From Treponema sp. (lineage in GTDB: Bacteria; Spirochaetota; Spirochaetia; Treponematales; Breznakiellaceae), in the NCBI GenBank assembly GCA_031268245.1, contig JAIRXN010000187.1, positions 1 to 14,183 on the forward strand: a DNA stretch of 14,183 nt. Direction: 5' to 3'. Made by a program: the position numbers and the translations under genes. Of the stretch, positions 1-6,466 are shown one piece after another. Within the stretch, counting starts at the first letter, position 1. Each line of letters starts with the position of its first letter. Below the pieces are notes generated by a model. That model had not been told where the DNA came from. It did not search any database and worked only from the letters and a program-made list of their open reading frames with translations.

Positions 1-407
1 CCCGTCTTCTTCGCCGCGGCGGTGGCGGCCTCGAAATTCCGGGGATCGTTTACCGCATCGAAGATACGGAACACATCAACACCGTCTTTGGCGGCGTATT
101 CCACGAATTTGGCCACCACATCGTCGGCATAGTGCCGGTAACCAAGAAGATTCTGCCCGCGGAGGAGCATCATGATCTTTGTATTGGGCAGGGCGGCTTT
201 AAGTTTTTTGAGCCGTTCCCAGGGATCTTCATTCAAAAAGCGGATACAGGAGTCAAAGGTGGCCCCGCCCCAGGCTTCCAGGGCGAAAAATCCCACCTTG
301 TCGAGTTTATCACAAACCGGCAGCATGTCGGCGGTGACCATACGGGTGGCGAAGAGAGACTGATGCGCGTCCCGAAGCACCAAATCGGTAAGTTTTACTT
401 TCGGCAT
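1..407 (-). CDS. oadA: Oxaloacetate decarboxylase alpha subunit (carboxyltransferase), N-terminal part
   Basis: The first 135 residues of a biotin-dependent carboxyltransferase are visible; the gene runs off the left edge. The N-terminus carries the family signature LRDAHQSLFATR (residues 11-22), where D13 is the expected metal ligand of the TIM barrel, followed by EAWGGATFD (44-52) and MLLRGQNLLGYRHYADD (80-96). In the family this subunit moves the carboxyl group of oxaloacetate to biotin, and the beta subunit then couples decarboxylation to Na+ export. The ATG at 407 is preceded by AAAGGA at about 8 bases. The gene lies 17 bases downstream of the gamma-subunit gene, so they form one operon. 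The biotin lysine and barrel end lie outside the window. Pyruvate carboxylase subunit B or a methylmalonyl-CoA decarboxylase/transcarboxylase subunit shares this N-terminus; the adjacent OadG favours the Na+ pump. Confidence 0.93.
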   Translation of the reverse strand, partial: MPKVKLTDLVLRDAHQSLFATRMVTADMLPVCDKLDKVGFFALEAWGGATFDSCIRFLNEDPWERLKKLKAALPNTKIMMLLRGQNLLGYRHYADDVVAKFVEYAAKDGVDVFRIFDAVNDPRNFEAATAAAKKT

Positions 408-424
408 TCTTTTTTCCTTTATTG

Positions 425-673
425 TCAAGAATTAGTTTTACGATACTCGTTGACCGCCGCGGAAATGGCCGCGGTTACCGCCGCGTTCCCGGCTCCCGCC
501 GCGGGGCTCTGTGTTGTTGCCGGCTGCTGAACATTCTTATCTGCCCTAACAACGTGGAAAAATTTCCCCATCAGGGTTACGCACACGATGAGAATTATCA
601 GAAAACTGAATACAATTCCCATGCCGAGCAGGGTTAAAACACTACTCTGCTCCAGCATTTCAAGTATGGTCAT
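425..673 (-). CDS. oadG: Sodium-pump decarboxylase gamma subunit (OadG-like)
   Basis: This small protein of 82 residues has one membrane segment (about residues 11-36, rich in L, I, V and F), then a basic patch, a Pro/Ala/Thr-rich linker (51-65) and a C-terminal helix AAVTAAISAAVNEYRK (64-79). That layout is typical of the gamma subunit, which anchors the alpha subunit to the membrane-bound beta subunit. A longer in-frame ORF reaches 811, but the ATG at 673 is chosen because GGAGG sits 5 bases upstream and the hydrophobic segment begins soon after it; the longer form would also run into the rubredoxin gene. A promoter with a perfect TATAAT lies just upstream, and oadA follows after 17 bases. 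The beta subunit is presumably beyond the left edge. Confidence 0.9.
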   Translation of the reverse strand: MTILEMLEQSSVLTLLGMGIVFSFLIILIVCVTLMGKFFHVVRADKNVQQPATTQSPAAGAGNAAVTAAISAAVNEYRKTNS

Positions 674-700
674 AGAACCTCCAAAGATTAAATTATAGCT

Positions 701-730
701 ATTATATCGAAAAAAGCGGAATCCTTGCAA
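701..730 (-). promoter_or_regulatory. Putative sigma70 promoter of oadG-oadA
   Basis: On the minus strand TTGCAA (730-725) and a perfect TATAAT (706-701) are separated by 18 bases. Transcription would start near 694, leaving a leader of about 20 bases that contains the GGAGG of oadG. A second TATAAT (697-692) lies directly downstream but lacks a convincing -35 box. Confidence 0.6.
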
Positions 731-747
731 GGGGACGTAAAATCCCC
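723..747 (-). terminator. Weak hairpin region behind the rubredoxin gene, possible terminator
   Basis: Downstream of the rubredoxin stop codon the minus strand holds a 5-bp stem (GGGGA at 747-743 with TCCCC at 735-731, 7-base loop) overlapping the palindrome CCTTGCAAGG (723-732); a run of six T follows at 715-710. The stem is short and the T-run is about 15 bases from its base, so this is at best a weak terminator. The palindrome also contains the -35 box of the oadG promoter and might bind a regulator instead. Confidence 0.25.
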
Positions 748-762
748 GGAGAAGATCTATTC

Positions 763-924
763 TTAATTCACCGGGGCGAACATGTCCTTTCCTACACCGC
801 AGAGCGGGCATACCCAGTCGTCAGGAATCTCTTCAAAGGGAGTACCGGGCTTTATTCCGCCGTCAGGATCGCCGGCGGCAGGGTCGTAGATATAACCGCA
901 TGCGTTGCATACATATTTCGTCAT
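763..924 (-). CDS. Rubredoxin
   Basis: A complete 53-residue rubredoxin: small cytoplasmic one-electron carrier with a single iron held by four cysteines. The two knuckles are visible, C6-N-A-C9-G and C39-P-L-C42-G-V-G-K, together with the conserved aromatic and acidic core YIYDPAAGDPDGG (11-23), PGTPFEEIPDDW (26-37) and the terminal F49. Length and spacing are those of the classical family. The ATG at 924 is chosen over the ATG at 945 because GAAGGAG lies about 7 bases upstream and rubredoxins begin with a short M-x-K-Y/W-x-C stretch. In anaerobes rubredoxins typically feed superoxide reductase, rubrerythrin or rubredoxin:oxygen oxidoreductase, but none of these is in the window, so the partner is unknown. 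It diverges from the aldolase gene; I could not define its promoter. Confidence 0.97.
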   Translation of the reverse strand: MTKYVCNACGYIYDPAAGDPDGGIKPGTPFEEIPDDWVCPLCGVGKDMFAPVN

Positions 925-944
925 GATAAACTCCTTCAGTTCCA

Positions 945-973
945 TTGAGATATTTATAAGTTTCGTATATACT
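945..973 (+). promoter_or_regulatory. Putative sigma70 promoter of the class II aldolase gene
   Basis: TTGAGA (945-950) and TATACT (968-973) are spaced by exactly 17 bases. Transcription would start near 980, giving a leader of about 47 bases that includes the GGAGG of the aldolase gene. Confidence 0.6.
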
Positions 974-978
974 GAAAC
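960..978. promoter_or_regulatory. Candidate operator, inverted repeat GTTTC-N9-GAAAC
   Basis: The sequence GTTTCGTATATACTGAAAC has matching 5-base arms around an AT-rich centre and covers the -10 box of the aldolase promoter. It sits in the 102-base gap between the divergent rubredoxin and aldolase genes, a place where one regulator could act on both. Short arms mean chance occurrence is possible. Confidence 0.3.
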
Positions 979-1026
979 CGCTTTTCAAGGAAAAAATGGT
1001 GATTTCTCAAAATTCCGGGAGGGAAT

Positions 1027-1644
1027 ATGGATATTCGGTTGATTGGCGACATTTTGACTGTATGCAGGCGTATGGATGCAAAGGGTCTGGTGAATGCCTT
1101 TGAAGGCAACATTTCGGCGCTGCAGGACGGTTTCATCTATATAACTCCCTCGGGCAAAAACAAGGCCTTTCTCGACGAAGGCATGATCGCCGTCCTGGAA
1201 GAGCACAGCCTCAAACAGGCGGGAGGGAAATTTCCCCCCTCGTCGGAACTGCTGCTGCATACCCAGTCATACAAGGCCAGAGCCGACGTTAAGGCGGTGA
1301 TTCACTGCCATGCGCCGTACCTGACGGCCTTTGCCCTGAACCGCAGGCCGCTGAAGAGCAGGGCATATCCGGAGATGATGCATGTCTTCAAAGAAATCCC
1401 GGTCGCTTCTTACGGCAGGCCGGGGACTCCGGATATTTTTACCGGAGCCGCGGAACTTGTCGAAAAGCATAACGCCATTCTCCTTGCCAATCACGGAGTG
1501 CTGGTACTCGGCAGAGACATCTACGATGCGATGAACAGAATTGAAGCCTGCGAATCCATAGCGCGGGTTCTGTTTCTGGCCGAAAGTATCGGAAAACCCG
1601 TAGACCTGAGCGAAGAAGAGTGCGCATATCTTTTGGCAAAGTAA
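1027..1644 (+). CDS. Class II aldolase/adducin family protein (L-fuculose-phosphate aldolase-like)
   Basis: A complete 205-residue member of the zinc-dependent class II aldolase/epimerase family. Visible motifs in order: EGNIS (26-30) and TPSG (40-43) of the phosphate site, PSSE (71-74) with E74 as the expected catalytic acid/base, HCH (H93 and H95) and ANHG (H156) as the expected zinc ligands. These positions are one residue from those of E. coli FucA, whose length is also similar. Family members cleave fuculose-1-phosphate or rhamnulose-1-phosphate, epimerise ribulose-5-phosphate, or dehydrate methylthioribulose phosphate; the substrate cannot be read from sequence and no sugar kinase or isomerase gene is adjacent. 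The ATG is preceded by GGAGG at about 5 bases. The stop codon is only 2 bases from the stop of the convergent TPR gene. Confidence 0.92.
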   Translation: MDIRLIGDILTVCRRMDAKGLVNAFEGNISALQDGFIYITPSGKNKAFLDEGMIAVLEEHSLKQAGGKFPPSSELLLHTQSYKARADVKAVIHCHAPYLTAFALNRRPLKSRAYPEMMHVFKEIPVASYGRPGTPDIFTGAAELVEKHNAILLANHGVLVLGRDIYDAMNRIEACESIARVLFLAESIGKPVDLSEEECAYLLAK

Positions 1645-1646
1645 CA

Positions 1647-3344
1647 CTACATCAGGCTTGCGTATTCGGCTTCGTAGCGTTTTAGCTGGGGATTGCCGGG
1701 GTCCAGGGCGAGGGCCTGCTTGAGATAGTAGACTGCCCGGCGTCCGTCCCGGCGGCGGTGGTAGATGTCGAACATGGCGATGATCGAATCAAGGTTCCGG
1801 GGATCCTCAAAGAGACTGGAACGGAGATCGTTCATCACCGAATCTTCGTTGGTTCTGATACGGCTGCGCAGGTAGTAGTAGCGGCTCTTTACCGGGCCTC
1901 CCGGCGCCTGGTTAAGCCGGCTTTCGATCATCCTTCCCGCTTCTTCAATGCGGCCTGTATCAATAAGCGCAGAAAAATAGGAAACGGCTCCTTCATCATT
2001 GGCAGGATTCCTCTCGTAGAGTTCCCGTGCAAAGTTGAGAGAGCGGGCATTGTTTCCCAGTCCTTTTTCCACGGTATATGCATTGATAAGATCCTGGGAG
2101 GAACGGCGTTCATCGAGAAGCCGGTTCAGCCAGGGAAGCGCTTCCTGCCAGGCCTGCCGCCGGATTGCATCCCGAAGGGCCAGATCCAGCACAACCGGTG
2201 AAGGTTCGGAAGCTTCCATGAGGCTCCGGAGAAGCTGCCGCCCCTCATTCTGATCCTCCGGGCGGCTTGATTCCATGAGGAGCCGGGCCGTATAAACGGA
2301 AACCTCGTCGTCGCGGATCTCTGAACGGAGTATGGAACGCAGATAGTTGAGGGCCGCGTCCCGGTTGCGGAAACCTTCCGCCTGAACCCGCGCCCTCAGG
2401 AAAAGATAGAGTCTATTATTGGGATTGATTCCCTGGTACAGATCCAGAGGAACCTGGGCCTGGAGAAACTGGCCCTGCTCGACCAGTACCCGCGCCCTCA
2501 TCAGAATGAATTCGGCGTCCCTGTTGTCCCTTTGGAGGATCTCCGCAATGGCCGGATCGGCGCGCGCCCAGTCCCCGTTCTGGTAGTAGGTAAGGGCAAG
2601 CTGTCTCTTTACGGAATGATAATCGGGATAACGGATCACAAGGTCGGAAAGAAGCCGCAGGGCTTCCTGGTTTTGGCCTATTCTGAGCATTACCCGGGCA
2701 AGGCCCAGCGCGGCAGGGTAGCACTCCCGGGAAAAGTCATAGCAGCGGGTAAAGGCTGCCACGGCCTCGTTGAACCGTTCTGTTCTCTCGTATACGATGC
2801 CGATGAAGAGGATCGCCAGCACAGAATTACTGTTCATGGCGCTTGCTTTCTGGAGATCCGGCAGGGCGGTGAGGAGCCTGTCGCCGGTTTCCTGGTAGAG
2901 AGCCAGAAAGGGCAGCACATATTCAAGATAGTCCCCTGATTCGGGGGAAGGAGGAGTATAATTTCCCCCTTCGGCTTCCCGGATAATTCTTGAATAGACA
3001 TGATTGGAGGGAAAATCCGGATTGGGAAGCTGGGCCCGGAGGTCGGGGTAAATCGTCCTGATAAGGGTTACATTGATGCCGTTCATGACCCGGCCGAATT
3101 CAGTTCCGCCCAGATCCCGGCTGCGGATAAGATCCAGAGCCCGGAGCAAATTTGAAGGGATCCCTGATTCGGTGAGATTCCGCAGTTCTTCCACAACGCC
3201 TCCCGTTGAGGCCGCCGGCTGGGAATTTACGGTATTTGGAGGGCCCGGATCCGGCTTCCGCTCTGCCGGTTTGGTTCCGCAGGAAAGAATGAGCAGACTG
3301 AAAAAAAGTACGGGCCAGAGCAGGCTCCCGGCTCTAGGGCGCAT
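1647..3344 (-). CDS. TPR-repeat lipoprotein, probably periplasmic-facing
   Basis: A 565-residue protein with a lipoprotein signal: basic start, hydrophobic stretch (about 8-21) and LLILSC with the lipidated cysteine at C22, followed by a Pro/Ser/Thr-rich linker to about residue 48. The rest is helical and TPR-like, with recognisable repeats around 174-205, 209-238, 243-272 and 277-306, and a last clear TPR near 520-557 (YYLKQALALDPGNPQL). TPR arrays hold protein partners; which partner cannot be told. The ATG at 3344 is the only start between the stop of the upstream membrane-protein gene and the signal peptide; AGGAGG is about 20 bases upstream and a G-run about 11, so the ribosome site is poorly spaced. 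It is the second gene of a minus-strand pair. The relaxed lipobox fits spirochaetes. Confidence 0.85.
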   Translation of the reverse strand: MRPRAGSLLWPVLFFSLLILSCGTKPAERKPDPGPPNTVNSQPAASTGGVVEELRNLTESGIPSNLLRALDLIRSRDLGGTEFGRVMNGINVTLIRTIYPDLRAQLPNPDFPSNHVYSRIIREAEGGNYTPPSPESGDYLEYVLPFLALYQETGDRLLTALPDLQKASAMNSNSVLAILFIGIVYERTERFNEAVAAFTRCYDFSRECYPAALGLARVMLRIGQNQEALRLLSDLVIRYPDYHSVKRQLALTYYQNGDWARADPAIAEILQRDNRDAEFILMRARVLVEQGQFLQAQVPLDLYQGINPNNRLYLFLRARVQAEGFRNRDAALNYLRSILRSEIRDDEVSVYTARLLMESSRPEDQNEGRQLLRSLMEASEPSPVVLDLALRDAIRRQAWQEALPWLNRLLDERRSSQDLINAYTVEKGLGNNARSLNFARELYERNPANDEGAVSYFSALIDTGRIEEAGRMIESRLNQAPGGPVKSRYYYLRSRIRTNEDSVMNDLRSSLFEDPRNLDSIIAMFDIYHRRRDGRRAVYYLKQALALDPGNPQLKRYEAEYASLM

Positions 3345-3374
3345 GGATAAGGCATACCCCCCAAAAGTCCTCCT

Positions 3375-3929
3375 TCACTTCTTCATCTCTCCGCTTTCTC
3401 TATTCGTCCCGAGAGAGACGAGTATCAGGGTAAGCCCCGCCAGTACGACGAGCAGAGACCACCAACGAATAATGAACTGGGTAAAGGAAAAAGGGACCAT
3501 ATCCAGGGAAAAGATCATCAGTACCGAACCGAGGATGAGAAAGACGATTGAAGGCACCACATATCTGGAATGGAGGGCTCCGTAATGGCGCCAGCCTGTA
3601 GGGAAAAGGGCAAGGCCCGAAAACACGGAGATGAGAGGCCAGGATTTGGAAAAGGGAATGGGAAGTATCCCCAGTGCGGCCAGGAAAAGGAAAATTCCTA
3701 TCTGGAGAAAAAAGGCCGCAAAGAAGAGGTAGAGAGAACGCTTCTTGAGTTGGATGGCAAAAAAAGCCAAAAACAGCCCCAGAACAATAAAAATAAGGGA
3801 TGCCACCACGGAAATCCGGGAAATATTGGTGAGCGTTACAATAAGAAAGACGGTTCCCAGAAACATGAGCGAAAGGCCGATAATAAAAAAGAGCTGCGCT
3901 GCGGTACGGCGGGAAACTATATGATGCAT
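3375..3929 (-). CDS. Integral membrane protein with six predicted helices
   Basis: A 184-residue, very hydrophobic protein. Likely membrane segments are about 13-32, 39-59, 67-88, 92-107, 124-143 and 153-172, separated by short loops; the KKRS loop (62-65) and the charged C-tail NRESGEMKK suggest cytoplasmic faces. The helix pairs containing SWPLISVFSGLALFPTG and RWWSLLVVLAGLTLI loosely recall LiaI/LiaF-type (DUF5668) membrane modules, but I do not recognise the family firmly. The ATG at 3929 has no Shine-Dalgarno sequence; instead a promoter ends 6 bases upstream, so the mRNA probably starts at the ATG. It is 30 bases ahead of the TPR lipoprotein gene and probably shares its transcript, suggesting a joint role at the cytoplasmic membrane. 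Confidence 0.75.
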   Translation of the reverse strand: MHHIVSRRTAAQLFFIIGLSLMFLGTVFLIVTLTNISRISVVASLIFIVLGLFLAFFAIQLKKRSLYLFFAAFFLQIGIFLFLAALGILPIPFSKSWPLISVFSGLALFPTGWRHYGALHSRYVVPSIVFLILGSVLMIFSLDMVPFSFTQFIIRWWSLLVVLAGLTLILVSLGTNRESGEMKK

Positions 3930-3935
3930 ATTATA

Positions 3936-3964
3936 AGTATATCGGCAAAAAGCTTCCTTGCCAA
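3936..3964 (-). promoter_or_regulatory. Putative leaderless-type promoter of the membrane protein gene
   Basis: On the minus strand TTGGCA (3964-3959) and TATACT (3941-3936) are 17 bases apart. Only six bases (TATAAT) separate the -10 box from the ATG at 3929, so the expected start of transcription is the A of the start codon. The -35 box overlaps that of the divergent promoter. Confidence 0.55.
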
Positions 3965-3986
3965 TGAGGTTTCATTGTGTTAAAAT
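3958..3986 (+). promoter_or_regulatory. Putative promoter of the plus-strand envelope gene cluster
   Basis: TTGCCA (3958-3963) and TAAAAT (3981-3986) are 17 bases apart, predicting a start near 3993, two bases before the ATG at 3995. If correct, the transcript is essentially leaderless and the GTG at 3977 is not transcribed. The -35 box shares bases 3959-3963 with the opposite promoter, so polymerase could probably occupy only one of the two at a time. Confidence 0.45.
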
Positions 3987-5086
3987 CGAAAGATATGGGA
4001 ATGGGGAAGAGATTTTTGTATTTTTCTTTGCTTTGTATAGGTTTTGTTATTGTCTTTTCAGGCTGCCGGGCGGCGGAAAGACCGGGCAGGAACAAGGCCG
4101 GCGTTTCGCCGAATCCTTACTATCTTGAAGTATCCTCCGGGCAGGGTGAGGTTTTTGAGGATCTGTTCAGACTCCTTTCGGAAAAGGACGGGGCCGGAGA
4201 AGATGTATTTGTCATTGTCCGCGAAATTGCCAATAACTATATCCGCATCAGGGAATACAGCAGGCTTATCAACTTTCTTTCCGAAAGAACGGTCAAGTAT
4301 CCTGACGATCCATACAACAGCTACTATCTTTTGACCATTGCCTATGCCTATCTCCAGCAGGAAGCCTATCCCGCGGCGGCCCGGTTCTTTGAGATAATTA
4401 TAAAAAATTATCCGGATCTGACTGTCCAGGGAGAATCGATACACCTGGCCTGTCTCAACCAGCTTATCACCCTGGTGAATAATCCTGAACAGCGGGTATG
4501 GTACTATCAGGAACTGATCTCCCGTTTCCCGGACAAGATTGACCTGGGGGTTTCCTACTTTATGCTTGCCCAGGCCTACGAATTGATAGGCGACTGGAAC
4601 GGCGCCATTCAGGCCTATACCCAGTATCTGCCCTACATGGGCGCCATGATTCCCGGTTTTCCCGATGCGGATAACTATGCAAAGCAACTGGTGGATTTTA
4701 ACAATTCTCCCAAAGACTGGACTTTTGAAAACCTCAATGTGCTTTTGAATACGATACGCGCCGCTCTTGATTCCGGCTCCTCGGGGAGACTCTGGCCTTA
4801 CAGGGCCAAGGTGAATTTCTTTGCCCGTTCCTGGGAACAGGAAGAAGCCGACGATTCGGGGATGGCGGAATTCAATCTCTCCGATTTTATGCGCGGAAAC
4901 CGGATCTACTATGCTCAGGATCTCGCGGCCGGTTCCAATGCCAATGAGGCGTATCTGCGTACCTGGGGCTGGTCGCAGTATATCTCCGTCTGGTACTTCT
5001 ACTTCCGCAAGATCTACTTTCCCTCGAATCCGGAGATTCACGGCCGCTGGGAATGGGCCGGTGTATACTACGGGGAGAAATTTTAA
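3977..5086 (+). CDS. TPR-containing lipoprotein
   Basis: A 369-residue exported protein. The signal has KR followed by a hydrophobic run (about 13-27) and VFSGC, with the lipidated cysteine at C30; phenylalanine at -3 is allowed in relaxed spirochaete lipoboxes. TPR-like helices lie about 90-150 (YLLTIAYAYLQQEAYPAAARFFEI) and 174-220 (YFMLAQAYELIGDWNGAIQAY). The C-terminal quarter has no recognised domain and ends in an aromatic-rich stretch (WGWSQYISVWYFYFRKIYF). Start choice is open: GTG 3977 has GAGGT six bases upstream, while ATG 3995 fits a leaderless transcript from the promoter described at 3958. The stop overlaps the start of the transglycosylase gene by one base (TAATG), implying coupled translation and a shared role in wall remodelling or envelope assembly. 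Confidence 0.83.
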   Translation: MLKSKDMGMGKRFLYFSLLCIGFVIVFSGCRAAERPGRNKAGVSPNPYYLEVSSGQGEVFEDLFRLLSEKDGAGEDVFVIVREIANNYIRIREYSRLINFLSERTVKYPDDPYNSYYLLTIAYAYLQQEAYPAAARFFEIIIKNYPDLTVQGESIHLACLNQLITLVNNPEQRVWYYQELISRFPDKIDLGVSYFMLAQAYELIGDWNGAIQAYTQYLPYMGAMIPGFPDADNYAKQLVDFNNSPKDWTFENLNVLLNTIRAALDSGSSGRLWPYRAKVNFFARSWEQEEADDSGMAEFNLSDFMRGNRIYYAQDLAAGSNANEAYLRTWGWSQYISVWYFYFRKIYFPSNPEIHGRWEWAGVYYGEKF

Positions 5087-6456
5087 TGCAGGAAGGGAAG
5101 AGTAAAAAAAAGGTACGCACATACGGTGCGGCCGGTTTGACGGCGCTGCTGTTTCTGCTTGCAGTCCCGCTGGGCGCGGAAGAAACGGCAGTAAGGAACG
5201 GCAGTGACACTACACAGGCCGGGTTTCCCCCATCGCCGTATATACGGCCTTTGAGGGGGCAGTATTCCGCCGTACCTGCAGAACTTAAAACATCGTACAA
5301 TTTTTTTACTTCTTTCCACTCCCTGGGCCTTTTTTATGATGACGAAAATGAACTGTATCAGCGTTATCTGAAACAGTACACATCCAAAGGCGGGAAGGAA
5401 TGGCTTGAAGCCGTCATGAAACGCGCCGAACCCTACATTCCGTTTATCCGTGAAGAAATTGAAAAAAGAGGGCTGCCCCCCGAGCTGCTCTGCCTTCCCG
5501 TGATTGAATCGGGGTATTCGGTAAAGGCCCGCAGCCGTTCCGGCGCCGTGGGACTCTGGCAGTTCATGAAGAACAGTATTTCTCCCTTTGACATGAAGGT
5601 GAACGAATGGGTGGACGAGAGACGGGATTTCTGGAAATCTACCGACGGAGCCCTGCGGAAACTGGAAGAAAACTATAACTACTTTGGAGACTGGGCCCTG
5701 GCTCTGGCTGCCTACAATGCAGGTCTGGGAGCCGTAAGCCGGATAGTCAAACAGACCGGGATCGGCGACTACTGGGAACTCTCCCGGCAGAAAAAGCTGA
5801 AAACAGAAACAATACACTATGTGCCGAAACTTTTGGCGGTGTCCCGCATACTCCTCAATCCCCGGCAGTACGGTATGAACCCTGTATGGCCCGGCGACTA
5901 TCAATGGGTGCGTATTCCCGTAGGACGGGCCGCAAGCCTCTCCCTCCTGGCTTCCGAAGCCGGAATGGATCAGGCTCTTCTGTTCATGGCAAACCAGGAA
6001 CTCGAAACCGGCGTTACTCCCATTGATAAAAACTACCTCCTGAAGGTTCCCGCAAAAGACGCCGGCAGTATCACTGCGGTCCTGGCCCGGAAAGACATTG
6101 ACCTTGTAAAGTACTACTCCCACACGATCCGTTCCGGGGACACCCTGCTGGCCCTGGCTCTCCATTACGGGGTATCGGTGGATCAGATTGAGAGCATGAA
6201 TCCGGGCATACGGCCGAGATACCTCAGGATAGGGCAGCGGATCATAATCCCTGCGTTTAAGGAAGCGGAACCCTACCGGCGCAGAGCCGCCGCGGAGGAA
6301 AGGGTCTTTGGGGGAAATCATCTTGTCAAGAAAGGTGAATCTCTCTGGTCAATTGCGCTGGCCTACAATGTAGACCCGGAACTTTTGGCGGAAGCCAACG
6401 GCATGGGCATGGATTCCATTCTCAGGGAAGGCCGGAACCTGAAGGTGCCGCAGTGA
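5086..6456 (+). CDS. Membrane-bound lytic murein transglycosylase D-like protein with two LysM repeats
   Basis: A 456-residue exported muramidase of the MltD type, which cleaves peptidoglycan between MurNAc and GlcNAc forming 1,6-anhydro ends. Order: Lys-rich n-region and signal peptide (about 1-31, PLGA then EE), a spacer, the SLT catalytic domain (about 115-260) and LysM repeats at 346-389 and 412-455. The catalytic glutamate is E141 in LPVIESGY; GLWQFM (156-161) and LALAAYNAGLG (205-215) are the conserved substrate-groove motifs. Signal peptidase I cleavage is likely because no lipobox cysteine is present, so it may be soluble in the periplasm, held to the wall by LysM. An in-frame ATG at 5053 exists, but 5086 has GGGGAG 9 bases upstream and starts a proper signal peptide. 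The next gene is 10 bases downstream. Confidence 0.92.
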   Translation: MQEGKSKKKVRTYGAAGLTALLFLLAVPLGAEETAVRNGSDTTQAGFPPSPYIRPLRGQYSAVPAELKTSYNFFTSFHSLGLFYDDENELYQRYLKQYTSKGGKEWLEAVMKRAEPYIPFIREEIEKRGLPPELLCLPVIESGYSVKARSRSGAVGLWQFMKNSISPFDMKVNEWVDERRDFWKSTDGALRKLEENYNYFGDWALALAAYNAGLGAVSRIVKQTGIGDYWELSRQKKLKTETIHYVPKLLAVSRILLNPRQYGMNPVWPGDYQWVRIPVGRAASLSLLASEAGMDQALLFMANQELETGVTPIDKNYLLKVPAKDAGSITAVLARKDIDLVKYYSHTIRSGDTLLALALHYGVSVDQIESMNPGIRPRYLRIGQRIIIPAFKEAEPYRRRAAAEERVFGGNHLVKKGESLWSIALAYNVDPELLAEANGMGMDSILREGRNLKVPQ

Positions 6457-6466
6457 GGATTAAACT

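Noticed and set aside
132..530. Plus-strand open frame at the left edge
   Set aside because: It is antisense to oadA, whose start and RDAHQSL motif are unmistakable.
925..1026. Promoter for the rubredoxin gene
   Set aside because: TTGAAA (988-983) and TATAAA (958-953) exist on the minus strand but are 24 bases apart; no pair with 15-19 base spacing was convincing.
4058..5122. Long open frame on the minus strand opposite the TPR lipoprotein gene
   Set aside because: The translation shows no recognisable domain, has no convincing ribosome site and is fully covered by plus-strand genes with clear signal peptide and TPR features.
5083..6321. 412-codon open frame on the minus strand opposite the transglycosylase gene
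   Set aside because: The plus strand has SLT and LysM motifs in frame; the minus-strand product is low in recognisable features and is a frame shadow.
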